Source of the DNA: Chrysomallon squamiferum | Taxonomy: Eukaryota; Mollusca; Gastropoda; Neomphalida; Peltospiridae | Direction of reading: 5' to 3' | Length of the DNA stretch: 64,000 nucleotides | NCBI GenBank assembly: GCA_012295275.1 | Contig: CM022677.1 | Location: 12,575,723 to 12,639,722 of the forward strand | Shown: piece by piece, positions 1-11,342 of the stretch | How the letters are laid out: each line of letters starts with the position of its first letter | How positions within the stretch are numbered: the stretch's first letter is position 1 | Translations under genes and position numbers: made by a program | The notes under the pieces: model-generated | What the model saw: only the letters and a program-made list of their open reading frames with translations | The model's database searches: none | Told to the model about the DNA's origin: nothing

Positions 1-589
1 TGTAAACACATTTTAATTTTGTACTGAAACAATATTTTAATCAGAAAGAAACGTAAGTACAGGAGGACAGTAACACCGCATAGCATAGTTACCCATACTG
101 TATTACTGTACCGTAAAGTCATTTTCTATGCGTACAACATATGTATTAGAATTGACAGAAAGTGGAACAAATTTAAAGGCAAACAGACAGATAAATACAG
201 TACGCACAGTTCAGGTAATAATAATACAATTCAGTAATAATATGCAATTAAAAACATTATTAATACACGGTCACAAAAAATATGCACTGTACATACAGTG
301 TATGCATTTACAAAAAAAATACGTACTGTATTGCAATAATAATTGAAAAAATTTGATATTGTTTGTACTGTCACCAAGAATGAATGATAATAAAATGATG
401 ATGAAATTTGCAGTGCCATACGATGATGATGATAACACTAAGGTACAGTATGGCACAGCTTAGCTGCTGCTTTACAGCACTTTAGGTAATTATTCTAACT
501 CTTCAGGCACTTAAGTCTCTATGACCTACAAAATCCCGGTTTACCGAGCATTTGTTTTTATGACGTTATGACGCTAGCCTGGTATACCA
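1..589. other. AT-rich DNA, no gene seen
   Basis: I see no convincing exon here. The longest open frame is 72 codons and is low in complexity. The stretch is rich in TACTGTA/TACAGTA-like words (for example near 100, 200, 325, 368 and 445). They could belong to the inside of the transposon whose end lies at 590-674, but that is a guess. Confidence 0.5.
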
Positions 590-674
590 GCATACGATGC
601 GATAGGGTTAAGAGCCTAACCCGCGAATATGCGGGGCCGCGAATGGGGAACCGCGAACAGGTGAGGGTATACTG
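590..674 (-). mobile_element. pogo/Tigger-like transposon terminus
   Basis: Read on the minus strand from 674, the sequence starts CAGTATACCCTCACCTGTTC and continues with repeated TTCGCGG words, bordered by TA at 675-676. CAGTA starts with TTCGCGG-rich subterminal DNA and TA target sites are typical of pogo/Tigger-type Tc1-mariner elements. Only one end lies in the window; no matching end was seen in 1-589. No transposase was found. The TA lies at the edge of repeat R1, so the element probably inserted into R1. Confidence 0.45.
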
Positions 675-1250
675 TATATATAAAAATCATTTTATTGAGT
701 CTTATTTGTCCAGATAAAATATATTACAATTGATTTAACACTTTAAATATTTTGATTTCCAAATTTAATTCTATACGCCTCCAACATGAATAAATAATAT
801 TACTCCAGAAGAACTTACTTTTTTTTTTCTTATGAATATCTATTACTGACATTTTCAACTTTCAAGCTGACGATTATGCACTATAATAAGTTATAAGAAA
901 TAAAAATTAAAGCAATGTGAAATGACGACAATAAGTAAAGTTTAGCGTGTGACAAAAACAAGAAAAACAATGACTTTTTAATTGTATTTTTGTTTTTATT
1001 TTTATTTATTTAAATTTTTATTTTTTTATTCTCGGTCAGTAACCCTACTGGAATTGAAAAGGAAAAACAATAGCAAATACAAGGTTATACAGTTATCTCC
1101 CATGATAACTTGTTCCGTTAACCAACCGATAATTTTTTAACTTAACTAAGTTCGTTAGGTTTGTTGGCTGTCTTCACTCTAGCTAATTTTTGGGCGATTA
1201 TCCCAAATGTTTTTGGTGACCTTGCGTCGGGCCATTTCGAGCTCTGGATT
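668..1250 (-). repeat. dispersed repeat R1, copy 1
   Basis: The reverse complement matches 42,395-43,240 over most of its length. Shared words include TCGGTTGGTTAACGGAACAA, AATGTCAGTAATAGATATTC, and a segment with CGAAATGGCC and AGGTCAC. An A/T-rich AAAT tract sits at the same place in both copies. No open frame of note spans it. It could be a non-autonomous transposon or an old duplication of a gene edge. A short diverged relative lies near 50,840-50,900. Confidence 0.7.
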
Positions 1251-1629
1251 ATCACGGACCAATGATTTTAAAAAAAAGCTTAAAATAGGAAACTCATTGC
1301 TTTAGAAGTTGAATGCTTTTTGTTTTAACGAAAAAGAGTGAAAACTTAATTTGTAACTAATTGTTTTTATACGGCCTGTTGACGGACCTTTAATTTGTTT
1401 TTGTATTTTATTTTTGTATTTCTTATTTTCTGTTGTAAAACTGCATCAAGCATTATAATGAATGTATCAAGGCAATCATTCAAATAACACGTGATCAATT
1501 TGCTTTTTACATGTAATACGACCTTTAATGCATTGTAAATGGGACTAATAATTATCAACAAGTAAAAACGAATTATAATGGTTTCAAGTATTGTTTTACA
1601 ACTACGTACTCAGAACAGTCCGCTATGGA
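1251..1629. other. no feature recognised
   Basis: AT-rich sequence with no repeat, RNA or coding signal that I can support. Confidence 0.4.
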
Positions 1630-1845
1630 GTTTTAGCAGAGTAACGTGTCCACATTATAGTACCTAATGAGAACAATCATGTTCATATTCACGCGCCAGA
1701 GTCTGTGAAAATTATTATTATTAATATTATTATTATTATTACTGTGTTTGCCCTCCATGTTATTATTATTTCTGTCTTTTTGTCCTTGCATTTTTCTATT
1801 ATAAAGCAAAATAAGAAAGAAAAAATAACAATATTCACACACACC

Positions 1846-1849
<4 letters not shown>

Positions 1850-1890
<41 letters not shown>
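1850..1890. repeat. (CA)n microsatellite
   Basis: An uninterrupted CA dinucleotide run preceded by CACACCCAAACACA. It is the counterpart of the GT tract at 7,742-7,787 in the right arm. Confidence 0.95.
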
Positions 1891-2150
1891 TTAGCAAATT
1901 TGTATTAAAAACATGCTTATCTTTTACAGAATGTTTGTGAACTGTGGTTTGTTCTGGAACAATACCTTATAGTCATTATGATCAGTTAGTCAAATGAAAA
2001 GAAATATCTATTTATTTTCTATCAGTTTTTAATTCCAACCCCCCACACATAAATGAATAATATTTTTTAAAGAAATAATAATAATAATAATAATAAAATG
2101 AACCAAAGTATAATTAAACAAGATAATCCTAATTTCTTTTTATAACCACG

Positions 2151-2151
<1 letters not shown>

Positions 2152-2211
<60 letters not shown>
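2152..2211. repeat. (TTA)n microsatellite
   Basis: About 19 perfect TTA units, absent from the inverted counterpart near 7.74 kb, so it expanded after the duplication. Confidence 0.95.
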
Positions 2212-2212
<1 letters not shown>

Positions 2213-2329
2213 AATGAAAACCCAAATTAAAATTCACATTTTAATTTTTCATATATTCAATATAAAGAAATATTTTGCTTAAATTGCTTACAGCTGCATG
2301 AGCTGTGAAAAAAACAGATCAATAATTTA

Positions 2330-2491
2330 ACACATTTATGAAGGACAAGGAACATAAGCTGAACAAGACTTGGTAATTCTGTTATTACTGGTGATTTGGT
2401 TCCACATCTGCCCACTGCCTCCACGTGTCAGTGAACAAAGGCCAATCTGTTTATAATCAGTCCATGATGCCCATATTTAACACGACATGAT
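2330..2491 (-). pseudogene. TSP1 repeat exon fragment (left copy)
   Basis: On the minus strand one frame reads CSLTRGGSGQMWNQ and, further on, SCSAYVPCPS followed by a stop. That resembles the second half of a thrombospondin type-1 repeat (CSVTCG...C...PCP). The usual tryptophans and the CG of CSVTCG are not intact. The 5' side of the exon falls in the N gap. It is the inverted twin of 7,573-7,728. Extracellular adhesion proteins of invertebrates often carry arrays of such repeats, but the parent gene cannot be named. Confidence 0.5.
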
Positions 2492-2691
2492 NNNNNNNNN
2501 NNNNNNNNNNNNNNNNNNNNNNNNNNNNNNNNNNNNNNNNNNNNNNNNNNNNNNNNNNNNNNNNNNNNNNNNNNNNNNNNNNNNNNNNNNNNNNNNNNNN
2601 NNNNNNNNNNNNNNNNNNNNNNNNNNNNNNNNNNNNNNNNNNNNNNNNNNNNNNNNNNNNNNNNNNNNNNNNNNNNNNNNNNNNNNNNNNN
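2492..2691. other. assembly gap (200 N)
   Basis: Exactly 200 ambiguous bases, the usual size of an artificial scaffold gap, so the true length is unknown. Open frames that span it are artefacts. Confidence 1.
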
Positions 2692-3509
2692 AATCAATTA
2701 AATATGTTTAATAATGTATAGAGGATGAATTTAACATGAATTTAAAAAAAAAGAAAATCATAAAAAAACTGACAGAAAACATGTGAAACAAAATTAGCAT
2801 ATGTTTTTAAAAAGTTTTATTAGTTTATTTCAAAAGAATAATATTAATAATAATAATAATAATAATAATAAATTAATTAATTAATAAATAAATCCTTTGA
2901 CAGTCGACACATAGTTGTCGTGTGATGTGTGCTACACAAGTCAATTTATTTTTAAACAAATTTAATTACTGGTCACACACAATTTGCACCCGATATATCA
3001 TACAGTGATTGGTAAAACAAAATTAAAGACTAAACATGATTTCTTATTTACATGACGTTGTTTACGCTGTTCACATTAGTACAACCACTGGTGAATTTTA
3101 TTACTGATCGAGAGTCGTTATTTGCAAAAAAAAAATTGAAAATAAATAAATAAATAAATAAATAAATATTATTCCAAAATAAGATGGCTGCCATCACGTG
3201 TATGACTTTTAAATTATAATTAAATAAAACGAAAAATATCCAAACACATTAACAACAATAATAATAAATAGTAATACCTGTCTCCTTCACAAAATGAAAT
3301 ACATTAAGCAACTTTTTTGTTGCATGATAATGCGATTATCCCAATGCTGTAGAATATTCTTGGAACATCCAACAAGAAAGTAAATCCGCAAAGACAGAAA
3401 TCATCCCGCATTTTTCCGCAAAAAAAGAAAAAAAAAAAAAAAAAAACAAAGATATTAAATTTATGTTCAAAACAAATAAAATAAAAAATAATAAATCGAT
3501 GTGGTTCTT

Positions 3510-3556
<47 letters not shown>

Positions 3557-3760
3557 TATTTTATTATTATTAGCCAATCGTTCACCGTAAACTTCAAATA
3601 AACGGTGTTGTTATTTTTTTTTTAACCTACTTTTTTTTTCTTCTTATAATTTATATTAATGCACCAAATAAAACCACAAAGCTTACAACTCACACTAGAA
3701 TAAGTTGCTTATTATTGTCCTGGAATTTACCAATACATCTGAAAACATCTGCTCTGAAAA
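2692..3760 (+). repeat. dispersed repeat R2, copy 1
   Basis: It matches 56,185-57,035 in the same orientation. Shared words include CTGTTCACATTAGTACAA, AAGATGGCTGCCATCA, AACACATTAACAACAATAAT, ATCATCCCGCATTTTT and AAATAAACGGTGTTGTTATT. Copy 1 has extra AAAT and TTTA microsatellite expansions (3,140-3,170 and 3,509-3,556). No coding frame is apparent. It could be a transposon fragment or part of a larger duplication that includes repeat S. Confidence 0.8.
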
Positions 3761-3789
3761 AAATAAAAAATATTCTTTTTCCTTTCATT

Positions 3790-4350
3790 AAGTATGACAG
3801 TTCGTGTGCACATCCTACGTTAAAAAATATCGTTACGCTTTCTATTAATGAGGACGTCATTGCCGTCGTTCCAGTATTGTTCTTAACGTCTTGGTGTACA
3901 TCTCGTTATTCTTTTTCGCTTTTTATTCGCTGTTCTCTTATTTTGTGGCCGTGCGCCTCCTGTATTTCTATTAATGTAGCCGTCGCTACCGTCGTAACGG
4001 CATTGTTTTCATTTTTATTAACTATTATTCATACTTGTTTTAATGTTCAAATCTTACACTAAAATGCATTATTACCATTTCTATCAATATCACCATCGTC
4101 GCCGTCGTAACGGCGTTGTTTCTAGCTTTCGTAGAGGTCTCATTATTCTTTAGCTTTTTTTATTAATCGTTCCTCATACTTTCTGAGCGGGCGAATCTCC
4201 TATTGAAATATGTTATTGTGATTTCTACTAATGTCGCCGTCGTTGACATGGTACGAACGCGGTTCCTAAAGTTACTCCTCATCATTCCTTTTAGCTTTTT
4301 TATTCGTCATTGCCGTCATTGCCGTCGTTCCAGTATTGTTCTTAGCGTCT
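3790..4350 (+). repeat. tandem repeat S, left arm
   Basis: Degenerate units of about 110-130 bp. Each holds TTTCTATTAATG-like and GCCGTCGT words and ends near TTGTTCTTAACG followed by TTATTCTTTTT. Units at 3,989 and 4,101 contain a short hairpin, CCGT-CGTA-ACGG, extended to CGCCGT/ACGGCG in the second. The same family is inverted at 6,181-7,060 and direct at 62,215-62,620. A 115-codon open frame across it is a by-product of the repeat. Confidence 0.7.
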
Positions 4351-5376
4351 TGGTGTACACCTGATTATTGCGTGGATGGGGAAATGGATCATTGAAAAGA
4401 AGTTGCTGCAAGGTAAGATTAATGTTCAGCAGACACAAAGACACACACAGATACTTGACTCAGCGTCATGAAAATACCACTTGCAGTTTTAACGCAGCCA
4501 TCACTATCTGTATTAGACGTCATTAGTTTCTCAACAGAGGTGTAGCGGTAATATTAACACACTGTTTTAGAAAATACAGCGTATGTTGTTTTTTAATGTA
4601 ATGTGATAATTTTACTAATTCTAAATCGTGAACTAAAAAGGTGTAATTTTACTGTACGTCGAACACTACATAAAATATTGATAATCACATATAATCTATT
4701 AGATATTAATGACAATCATAAATGATAATTTTACATGGCATAATGAAAATAAGCTGCTTAATTACGTGTAAAAAGAAAAAGGTGAAAATCAACTGGTAGT
4801 TGAGCGGTGATTTTTACTGTTAAGTATGTTGAGAAATGTTAATGTCAGATTTTGTTAATATCGAACAGGTTACATTTAAACATCTCTGAGTTAATTCCCT
4901 GGAATCACGACAGTTTATAGTGATTAGCTGAGAACAAACAAGGTTAACATGTTGTTTTATTATGATAATTGAAAATGTTTTTTCATTACATTCAAGGTGT
5001 ACATCAGCGCAAGTTGTATAGTGTAATATACTTTAGATTTCATATTATACCTGAAGTTCTCTTATTACATTAGATTATTAGTATAACCGCTCCACCAGTA
5101 ATAATCTACATAACAAGCATTGTATTTGTCAATAATAGAACAATGACAACAATAATAACACCTTAATATCGCGCCTTCTCGCTTCTTTATTATTATTATT
5201 GTTATTATAGAATCTCATGTTACTATGGTGATAAAATAAAATATCACATATTGTCAGTAATATCAATACAGTAGAAAATACAATCTTCATCTAGCATATC
5301 ACGCTTTTCGGTATAGTCCTGTTTCTGTTAATAATAAAATTACTTAATATGAAAGACCATACAAGGAGAAGGACAT

Positions 5377-5420
<44 letters not shown>

Positions 5421-6180
5421 CAATGTAATGTGTTGTATAGCTAATGACATTACCGAAGGAATCCTATTTTTCATTGAAAATGTACACGGCATATTAAGAA
5501 TTAAATTTTAATAACGTGAATATAATTTTAATGTTAATATTTCGTCTAAAGAACATATTCGTATTTAGATGTGGAGCGAACATATTACGCTTCTGTTTTA
5601 CGTTAAGTTAACAAAATCATTCATAACGTTAATGTCGTTTATAATAAAATATTTCATTTTTCTAAGACAGAGCATTCTTTTTGATCAGGTTTGATGAATT
5701 CATAACAAACATTAAAACATTTCGCTCAATCTCAGTTTTGTCGTATACACAGCCGTGATGTTAGCTGAAGGAGATTTTCTTTCTTATTTATTTATTTATT
5801 TATTTTTATTTTGTCGTATATAAACGGTTGTGATTTATTTTATTTTGTTGGTTTAGTAATCGTTCTGAACACGTAAAAAAAAAAAAAAGAAAGCTATGTG
5901 AGAAGTTAATTGACAAATACATGCATTTAGTCATCAAACACTCACTAAAATATTGCCCAAGCCACGCTGAATCACGTACATGTATGTAAAAGAAAAATAA
6001 GTAATACTGAGATGAATCTATCTAAAGAGAGAGTTATCTTTTCTTGATGATGAATATCAGCAGAGAGTCATACAAGGAAGGTATTATCTGAAACAATAAT
6101 GCATTTTAATAGTACATTTTAACACGAAAGTAAAAATAACAGTTACTGAAAAAGGCAACATAACGAGGAGTAGAACGCAG
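4351..6180. other. spacer between inverted S arms
   Basis: AT-rich sequence between the two S arms. It holds a (GT)n tract at 5,383-5,419 and an A-rich run near 5,876-5,888. No open frame over about 60 codons and no recognisable transposase were found, so there is nothing here that would mobilise the structure. Confidence 0.5.
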
Positions 6181-6208
6181 GCACAACTCCAATGATGGCG
6201 ACGTTAAT

Positions 6209-6256
<48 letters not shown>

Positions 6257-7060
6257 CATAATAATAATAGTAATAATAATAATAATATATTTTAATATTG
6301 GGTGCGAACACTACGAAAGTCAGAACTACAATAGTTAATAACAAGCGGAACATAATAACGAGAAGTAGTTCAAAAATGTTTTGCACAATGCAGACACGAC
6401 AGCAACCTCGGCGACATTAATAGAAACAATAATAATATATTTTAATGTGGGATGCGCACACTAACAAAGTGAGGAAAACACTTAATAAAAAGCGGAACAG
6501 AATAATTAAAACTACTCCAAAAGCGTGAAGAACAACTACACGACGCCAGCTACGGCGACTATAATAGTAATAATAATAATGTATTTTAATACAGTTTAAC
6601 AAAGTTATTAACATGCGCAACAGGATAAAAAGAAGTAAACCAAAAACGTTAAGAACAATGCAGCCACGACGGCAATGATAACGTCATTAACAGAAAAAAA
6701 AGTAATTTTAACTCATAATAATAATATATTGTAATACAGGAAGCGCACACTAAACAAGTGATATTAATAGTTAATGAAAAGCACAATAATTAAACTACAC
6801 CGATAACGTTAAGAACAACGACGTCAACATGAACACAAATAGCAAATATATTTTGAAATAGGATCTACACACTAAGAAATTAAGGACAGCAGTTAATAAA
6901 AAGCCCAAAAGAATAATGACAAAGACAAGAATACCGTGCAGGACAACGCAGACACGACGCCAACGACGGCGACAAGAATAGTAATAATAATATGTTTTAA
7001 TATAGTGCGCTTACAGTACGAAGGTAAGAAGCAGAATTGTTTATAGAAAGCGAAACAACA
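6181..7060 (-). repeat. tandem repeat S, right (inverted) arm
   Basis: On the minus strand it repeats the S unit: GCCGTCGTGGC, GACGTTATC and GTTCTTAACGTTTT-like words recur about every 110-150 bp, separated by AAT-rich microsatellite (6,207-6,290). It lies opposite to 3,790-4,350, so the two arms could pair as a fold-back of about 3 kb. Confidence 0.65.
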
Positions 7061-7330
7061 CGCAGCATCAGAATTTGTAACAATGACAACGGTATCGAGA
7101 GTATGCAATAACGTCACAGCTAAACGAACAGATTGTTGTTCACTTTCACCAGCACTGAAACCAGACACATCAATAGCAAACAGGGGAGCATTGTCAGGAT
7201 ATACTTACATCGAATGATCAATCTCATGTGGTAATAGCATAAACAGAACTCAGGCAACAACAACAACGTGTCAGAATGACATCCCATCTAAAACTGGTTG
7301 TGTGCAAAGTCCCCTGATGTAGACAGAACT
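7061..7330. other. no feature recognised
   Basis: A 91-codon minus-strand frame covers part of this interval but shows no family features. I see no gene. Confidence 0.35.
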
Positions 7331-7728
7331 GTTGTGGCTTGTCCATCAAAACCATGCCACATTGGTCAAGTTGGTCTGACTTCACATCTATAACTCCATG
7401 TTCAGTAACATGTGGTTCCAATGGTTCAAGGACTCTGACTAGAAGAAGAGTATGTAACAATGAGGTACTGGAGGTTGTGGTCCTCAGTCTGAAGCAGAAC
7501 AAAATAAAACAAAGGCATATTCTTGAGAATAAGAAAGGCTGATGAATCTCCACAGATACAAACAGAGCCTCAATCATGTCGTGTTAAATATGGGCATCAT
7601 GGACTGATTATAAACATATTGGTCTTTGTTCAGTGACTCGTGTAGGCAGAGGGCAGATGTGGAACCAAATCACCAGTAATAACAGAATTACCAAGTCTTG
7701 TTCAGCTTATGTTCCTTGTCCTTCATAA
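7331..7728 (+). pseudogene. two degenerate TSP1 repeats
   Basis: The first repeat reads HWSSWSDF then CSVTCGSNGSRTLTRRRVC, the W-x-x-W...CSVTCG...R-x-R-x-C core of a thrombospondin type-1 domain. One base later, in another frame, it continues GTGGCGPQSEAEQ, the expected G-rich second cysteine segment, so the exon is frameshifted near 7,465. The second repeat, from about 7,600, reads CSVTRVGRGQMWNQ and ends SCSAYVPCPS plus a stop at 7,726. TSP1 repeats mediate extracellular matrix and adhesion contacts. Whether this is a mutated gene, an orphan duplicated exon or assembly error cannot be told from sequence alone. The inverted partner lies at 2,330-2,491. Confidence 0.65.
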
Positions 7729-7741
7729 ATGTGTTAAATGT

Positions 7742-7787
7742 GTGCTTGTGTGTGTGTGTGTGTGTGTATGTATGTGTGTGTGTGTTT
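7742..7787. repeat. (GT)n microsatellite
   Basis: An imperfect GT run with TATG interruptions, between the TSP1 fragment and the next exon-like tract. Confidence 0.9.
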
Positions 7788-7815
7788 ATTACTTTTTTCT
7801 TTCTTCTTATTTAAT

Positions 7816-7996
7816 AGACAAATGCAAGGACAAAAAGACAGAAGCTCATAACATGGAGGGCACTTGCCATGCCTACTGGGCAAGTAAAAATGATAAATCT
7901 GAAGCCAGTTTTGTCCACCTAGTTTTGCTTATGTCCGCAACAGAGGATATCAGTTTGACTTTACATGCAAAGACACATATCCTTTCATCTGTATGA
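7816..7996 (+). pseudogene. cysteine-bearing exon-like tract after TSP1
   Basis: After a possible acceptor (TTATTTAATAG at 7,808-7,818) one frame reads DKCKDKKTEAHNMEGTCHAY. A second frame then gives CPPSFAYVRNRGYQFDFTC and, directly after it, KDTYPFICMSK, ending at a possible donor after 7,998 (CAAAG/GTTGGT). The W-less ...C...YPFIC ending recalls the C-terminus of C-type lectin-like or related secreted modules, but the match is short. The frame change means it is broken as shown. It probably belongs to the same extracellular protein as the TSP1 exon. Confidence 0.35.
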
Positions 7997-8065
7997 GCAA
8001 AGGTTGGTTTTACATTATTCAATTTATATTACTATTATTATTATATGTATGGGTATAGGTATTAG

Positions 8066-8073
8066 TGTGTGTA

Positions 8074-8125
<52 letters not shown>
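8066..8125. repeat. (GT)n microsatellite
   Basis: A GT run beginning GTGTGTGTATGTATG and continuing almost perfectly for about 45 bp. Confidence 0.95.
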
Positions 8126-8126
<1 letters not shown>

Positions 8127-8370
8127 AGAGAGGGAGATACATTATTTTTATAGTAGATGTGCCATTCTAATGTAGGGGATAAAACTTCAGAAATAGACTG
8201 AAAGGAGTGTATGGCTAACAGTTTTCATAATTTAAACTCCAGTGACAACACAAGGTGTTTCTTCTTTTTTAAAATCATCTGGTTATTTTTATTCTTTCTA
8301 CTTTTAATGTTATTAATACGATGTCGCAAGCCAAACAAAACAAAAATAATAATAATAATAAAACAGACTC

Positions 8371-8580
8371 ACTGGCAGTTAGCACACACCACAGATTCTA
8401 ATACAGCAGACACAGTGCCTCAGTTGGAAGAAACCGACTCACTCACAGGGCAGTACATACCACATTATCTAACATACTAGACAGAGTGCACTGGATGGAA
8501 CAAAATGTACTCACTGACACGGCAGTACGTACCACAGTCTCTAATATACTCTCTACAAGGTGCAATGGATGGAAAAAATG
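8371..8580 (+). repeat. three-copy ~70-bp tandem repeat
   Basis: Units begin at about 8,366, 8,437 and 8,507. Each has ACTCACT, GGCAGT, TACCACA, a TCTAA-TACT word and AGTGCA or GGTGCA; the last two also end TGGATGGAA. No coding interpretation was found. Confidence 0.75.
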
Positions 8581-9090
8581 AAAACATTATGATTATTATT
8601 ATTATTATTATCGGTAATTTATTTCTTACATTATGATTATAAAAAAAAATAATAATAATAAATAAATAAAATAAAAATAAAAATATTAATTGCGGTTGCA
8701 TCATTGTGAAAGTTTCAAAAGTAAGAAAAAATATATAGACATTACATTATGGGTAAGTTGTATTAGGATATTTGATAGAGAGAGAGAGAGAGAATTATAG
8801 ATAATGTTAAAATACTTTTGAATCAAAATCATAACAATAATCATATTTTAAATGATTTCAAATAATCATAGTTTAAATGCATTGAACTTGGTTTTCGCAT
8901 ACGCTTACGCAGTTATGAGACAACCCCTATGTTTCTCAATAATTACTGTATGGACAGGCAGGAATATCACTGGTTAACAGTTGGGTGACATACAAAGAGA
9001 TGAAATCCCATTTAAAATATGCCTCACAAACAAACTGATGATATCATTAACAGTTATCATTTTCTGATTAAGAACTGGATACTACAGGAA
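8581..9090. other. AT-rich DNA, no gene seen
   Basis: Contains short ATT/AAT and GA microsatellites (8,600 and 8,775 regions). Nothing else can be supported. Confidence 0.45.
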
Positions 9091-9097
9091 ATTCATT

Positions 9098-11342
9098 TTT
9101 TTTTTTTTTTTTTTTTTTTTTTCTGTTCTCCTGTGGAGAAACAGAACAGTGACACAACAAATGACAGAACAGATGACAGAACAGTGATAAAACAGTGACA
9201 CAACAGTGACAGAACATATGACAGAACAGATACAGAACATGACAGAACAGTGACAGAACATATGACAGAACAGTGATACAACAGTGACACAAAAGTGACA
9301 CAAAAGATGACACAAAAGATGACATAACAGATGACAGAACAGATGACAGAACAGTGACAGAACAGTGACAGAACAGTGATACAACAGTGACACAACAGTG
9401 ACAGAACAGTGACACAACAGTGACACAGCAGTGACAGAACAGATGACAGAACATTGACAGAACAGTCAACAGAACAGATGACACAACAGTGAAAGAACAT
9501 ATGACAGAACAGTGAAAGAACAGATGACAGAACAGATGACAGAACAGTGACAGGACCGTGACAGAACAGATGACACAACAGTGATACAACAGTGACACAA
9601 AAGACAACACAAAAGATGACACAAAAGATGACATAACAGATGACAGAACAGTGACAGAACAGTGATACAACAGTGACACAACAATGACAGAACAGATGGC
9701 AGAACAGTGACAGAACAGTGACAGAACAGTGACAGAACAGATGACAGAACTGTGACAGGACTGACAGAACAGTGATACAACAGTGACACAAAAGTGACAG
9801 AACATATGACAGAACAGATACAGAACATGACAGAACAGTGACAGAACATATGACAGAACATATGACAGAACAGTGACAGGACTGACAGAACAGTGATACA
9901 ACAGTGACACAAAATGACACAAAATATGACATAACAGATTACAGAACAGTGACAGAACAGTGATACAACAGTGACACAACAATGACAGAACAGATGGCAG
10001 AACAGTGACATAACAGATGACAGAACAGTGACAGGACCGTGACAGAACAGATGACACAACAGTGATACAACTGTGACACAAAAGTGACAGAAAAGATGAC
10101 ATAACAGTGACAGAACATATGACAGAACAGTGACAGAACAGATGACAGAACAGTGACAGGACAGTGACAGGACATATGACAGAACAATGACAGAACATAT
10201 GACGAAAAGATGACATAACAAATGACAGAATAGTGACAGAACAGATGACAGAACAGTGACAGAACAGATGACATAACAGTAACAGAACAGTGACAGGACA
10301 GATGACAGAAAACTGACAGAACAGATGACAGAACAGTGACAGGACAGATGACAGAACAGATGACAGAACAGTGACATGACAGATGACAGAACAGTGACAG
10401 GACATATGACAGAACAGATGACAGAATAGATACCAGAACGGTGACAGAACAGTGACAGGACAGATGGCAGAACAGTGACAGAACAGTGTCAGGACATATG
10501 ACAGAACAGTGACAGAACATATGACAGAACAGATGACAGAATAGATAGCAGAACGGTGACAGAACAGTGACAGGACAGATGGCAGAACATATGACAGAAC
10601 AGTGACAGAACATATGACAGAACAGTGACAGAACATATGACAGAACAATGACAGAACAGATGGCAGAACAGTGACATAACAGATGACAGAACAGTGACAG
10701 GACCGTGACAGAACAGATGACACAACAGTGATACAACTGTGACACAAAAGTGACAGAAAAGATGACATAACAGTGACAGAACATATGACAGAACAGTGAC
10801 AGAACAGATGACAGAACAGTGACAGGACAGTGACAGGACATATGACAGAACAATGATAGAACATATGACGAAAAGATGACATAACAGATGACAGAATAGT
10901 GACAGAACAGATGACAGAACAGTGACAGAACAGATGACATAACAGTAACAGAACAGTGACAGGACAGATGACAGAAAACTGACAGAACAGATGACAGAAC
11001 AGTGACAGGACAGATGACAGAACTGATGACAGAACAGTGACATGACAGATGACAGAACAGTGACAGGACATATGACAGAACAGATGACAGAATAGATAAC
11101 AGAACGGTGACAGAACAGTGACAGGACAGATGGCAGAACAGTGACAGAACAGTGTCAGGACATATGACAGAACAGTGACAGAACATATGACAGAACAGAT
11201 GACAGAATAGATAGCAGAACGGTGACAGAACAGTGACAGGACAGATGGCAGAACATATGACAGAACAGTGACAGAACATATGACAGAACAGTGACAGAAC
11301 ATATGACAGAACAGTGACAGAACATATGACAGAACAGTGTCA
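9098..11342 (+). repeat. 11-12 bp minisatellite with 662-bp higher-order repeat
   Basis: After a T run (9,098-9,122), about 2.2 kb consists of ACAGAACAGTG (11 bp), ACAGAACATATG (12 bp) and ACAGAACAGATG (12 bp) units with variants such as ACACAAAAG and ACAGGACAG. A higher-order repeat is clear. The run from about 10,010 to 10,670 recurs from about 10,672, with markers GACGAAAAGATG at about 10,201 and 10,865 and CATAACAGTAACAG at about 10,271 and 10,935. A less regular higher-order repeat occupies 9.2-9.95 kb. Several minus-strand frames stay open for 180-744 codons only because the reverse-complement unit lacks stop codons. The array sits just upstream of an exon-like tract. Confidence 0.95.

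Larger units (their letters stand above)
1630..2491 (-). repeat. left arm of an inverted duplication (TSP1-bearing)
   Basis: On the minus strand, 2,324-2,491 matches 7,573-7,738 at roughly 95%, and 1,745-1,890 matches 7,742-7,865 (the word AATGCAAGGACAAAAAGACA followed by AACATGGAGGGCA, then a GT tract). Between these blocks the left arm carries (AAT)n and (TTA)n tracts that the right arm lacks. The arm stops at an assembly gap. Confidence 0.8.

Noticed and set aside
2428-2711. Open frames on both strands across 2.5 kb
   Set aside because: They consist of undefined residues across the N gap.
9068-11302. 744-codon minus-strand open frame (Cys/Ser/Leu/Val-rich) and smaller ones in other frames
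   Set aside because: It is the translated minisatellite. The reverse-complement unit lacks stop codons in several frames, and the frames overlap each other, so openness is compositional.
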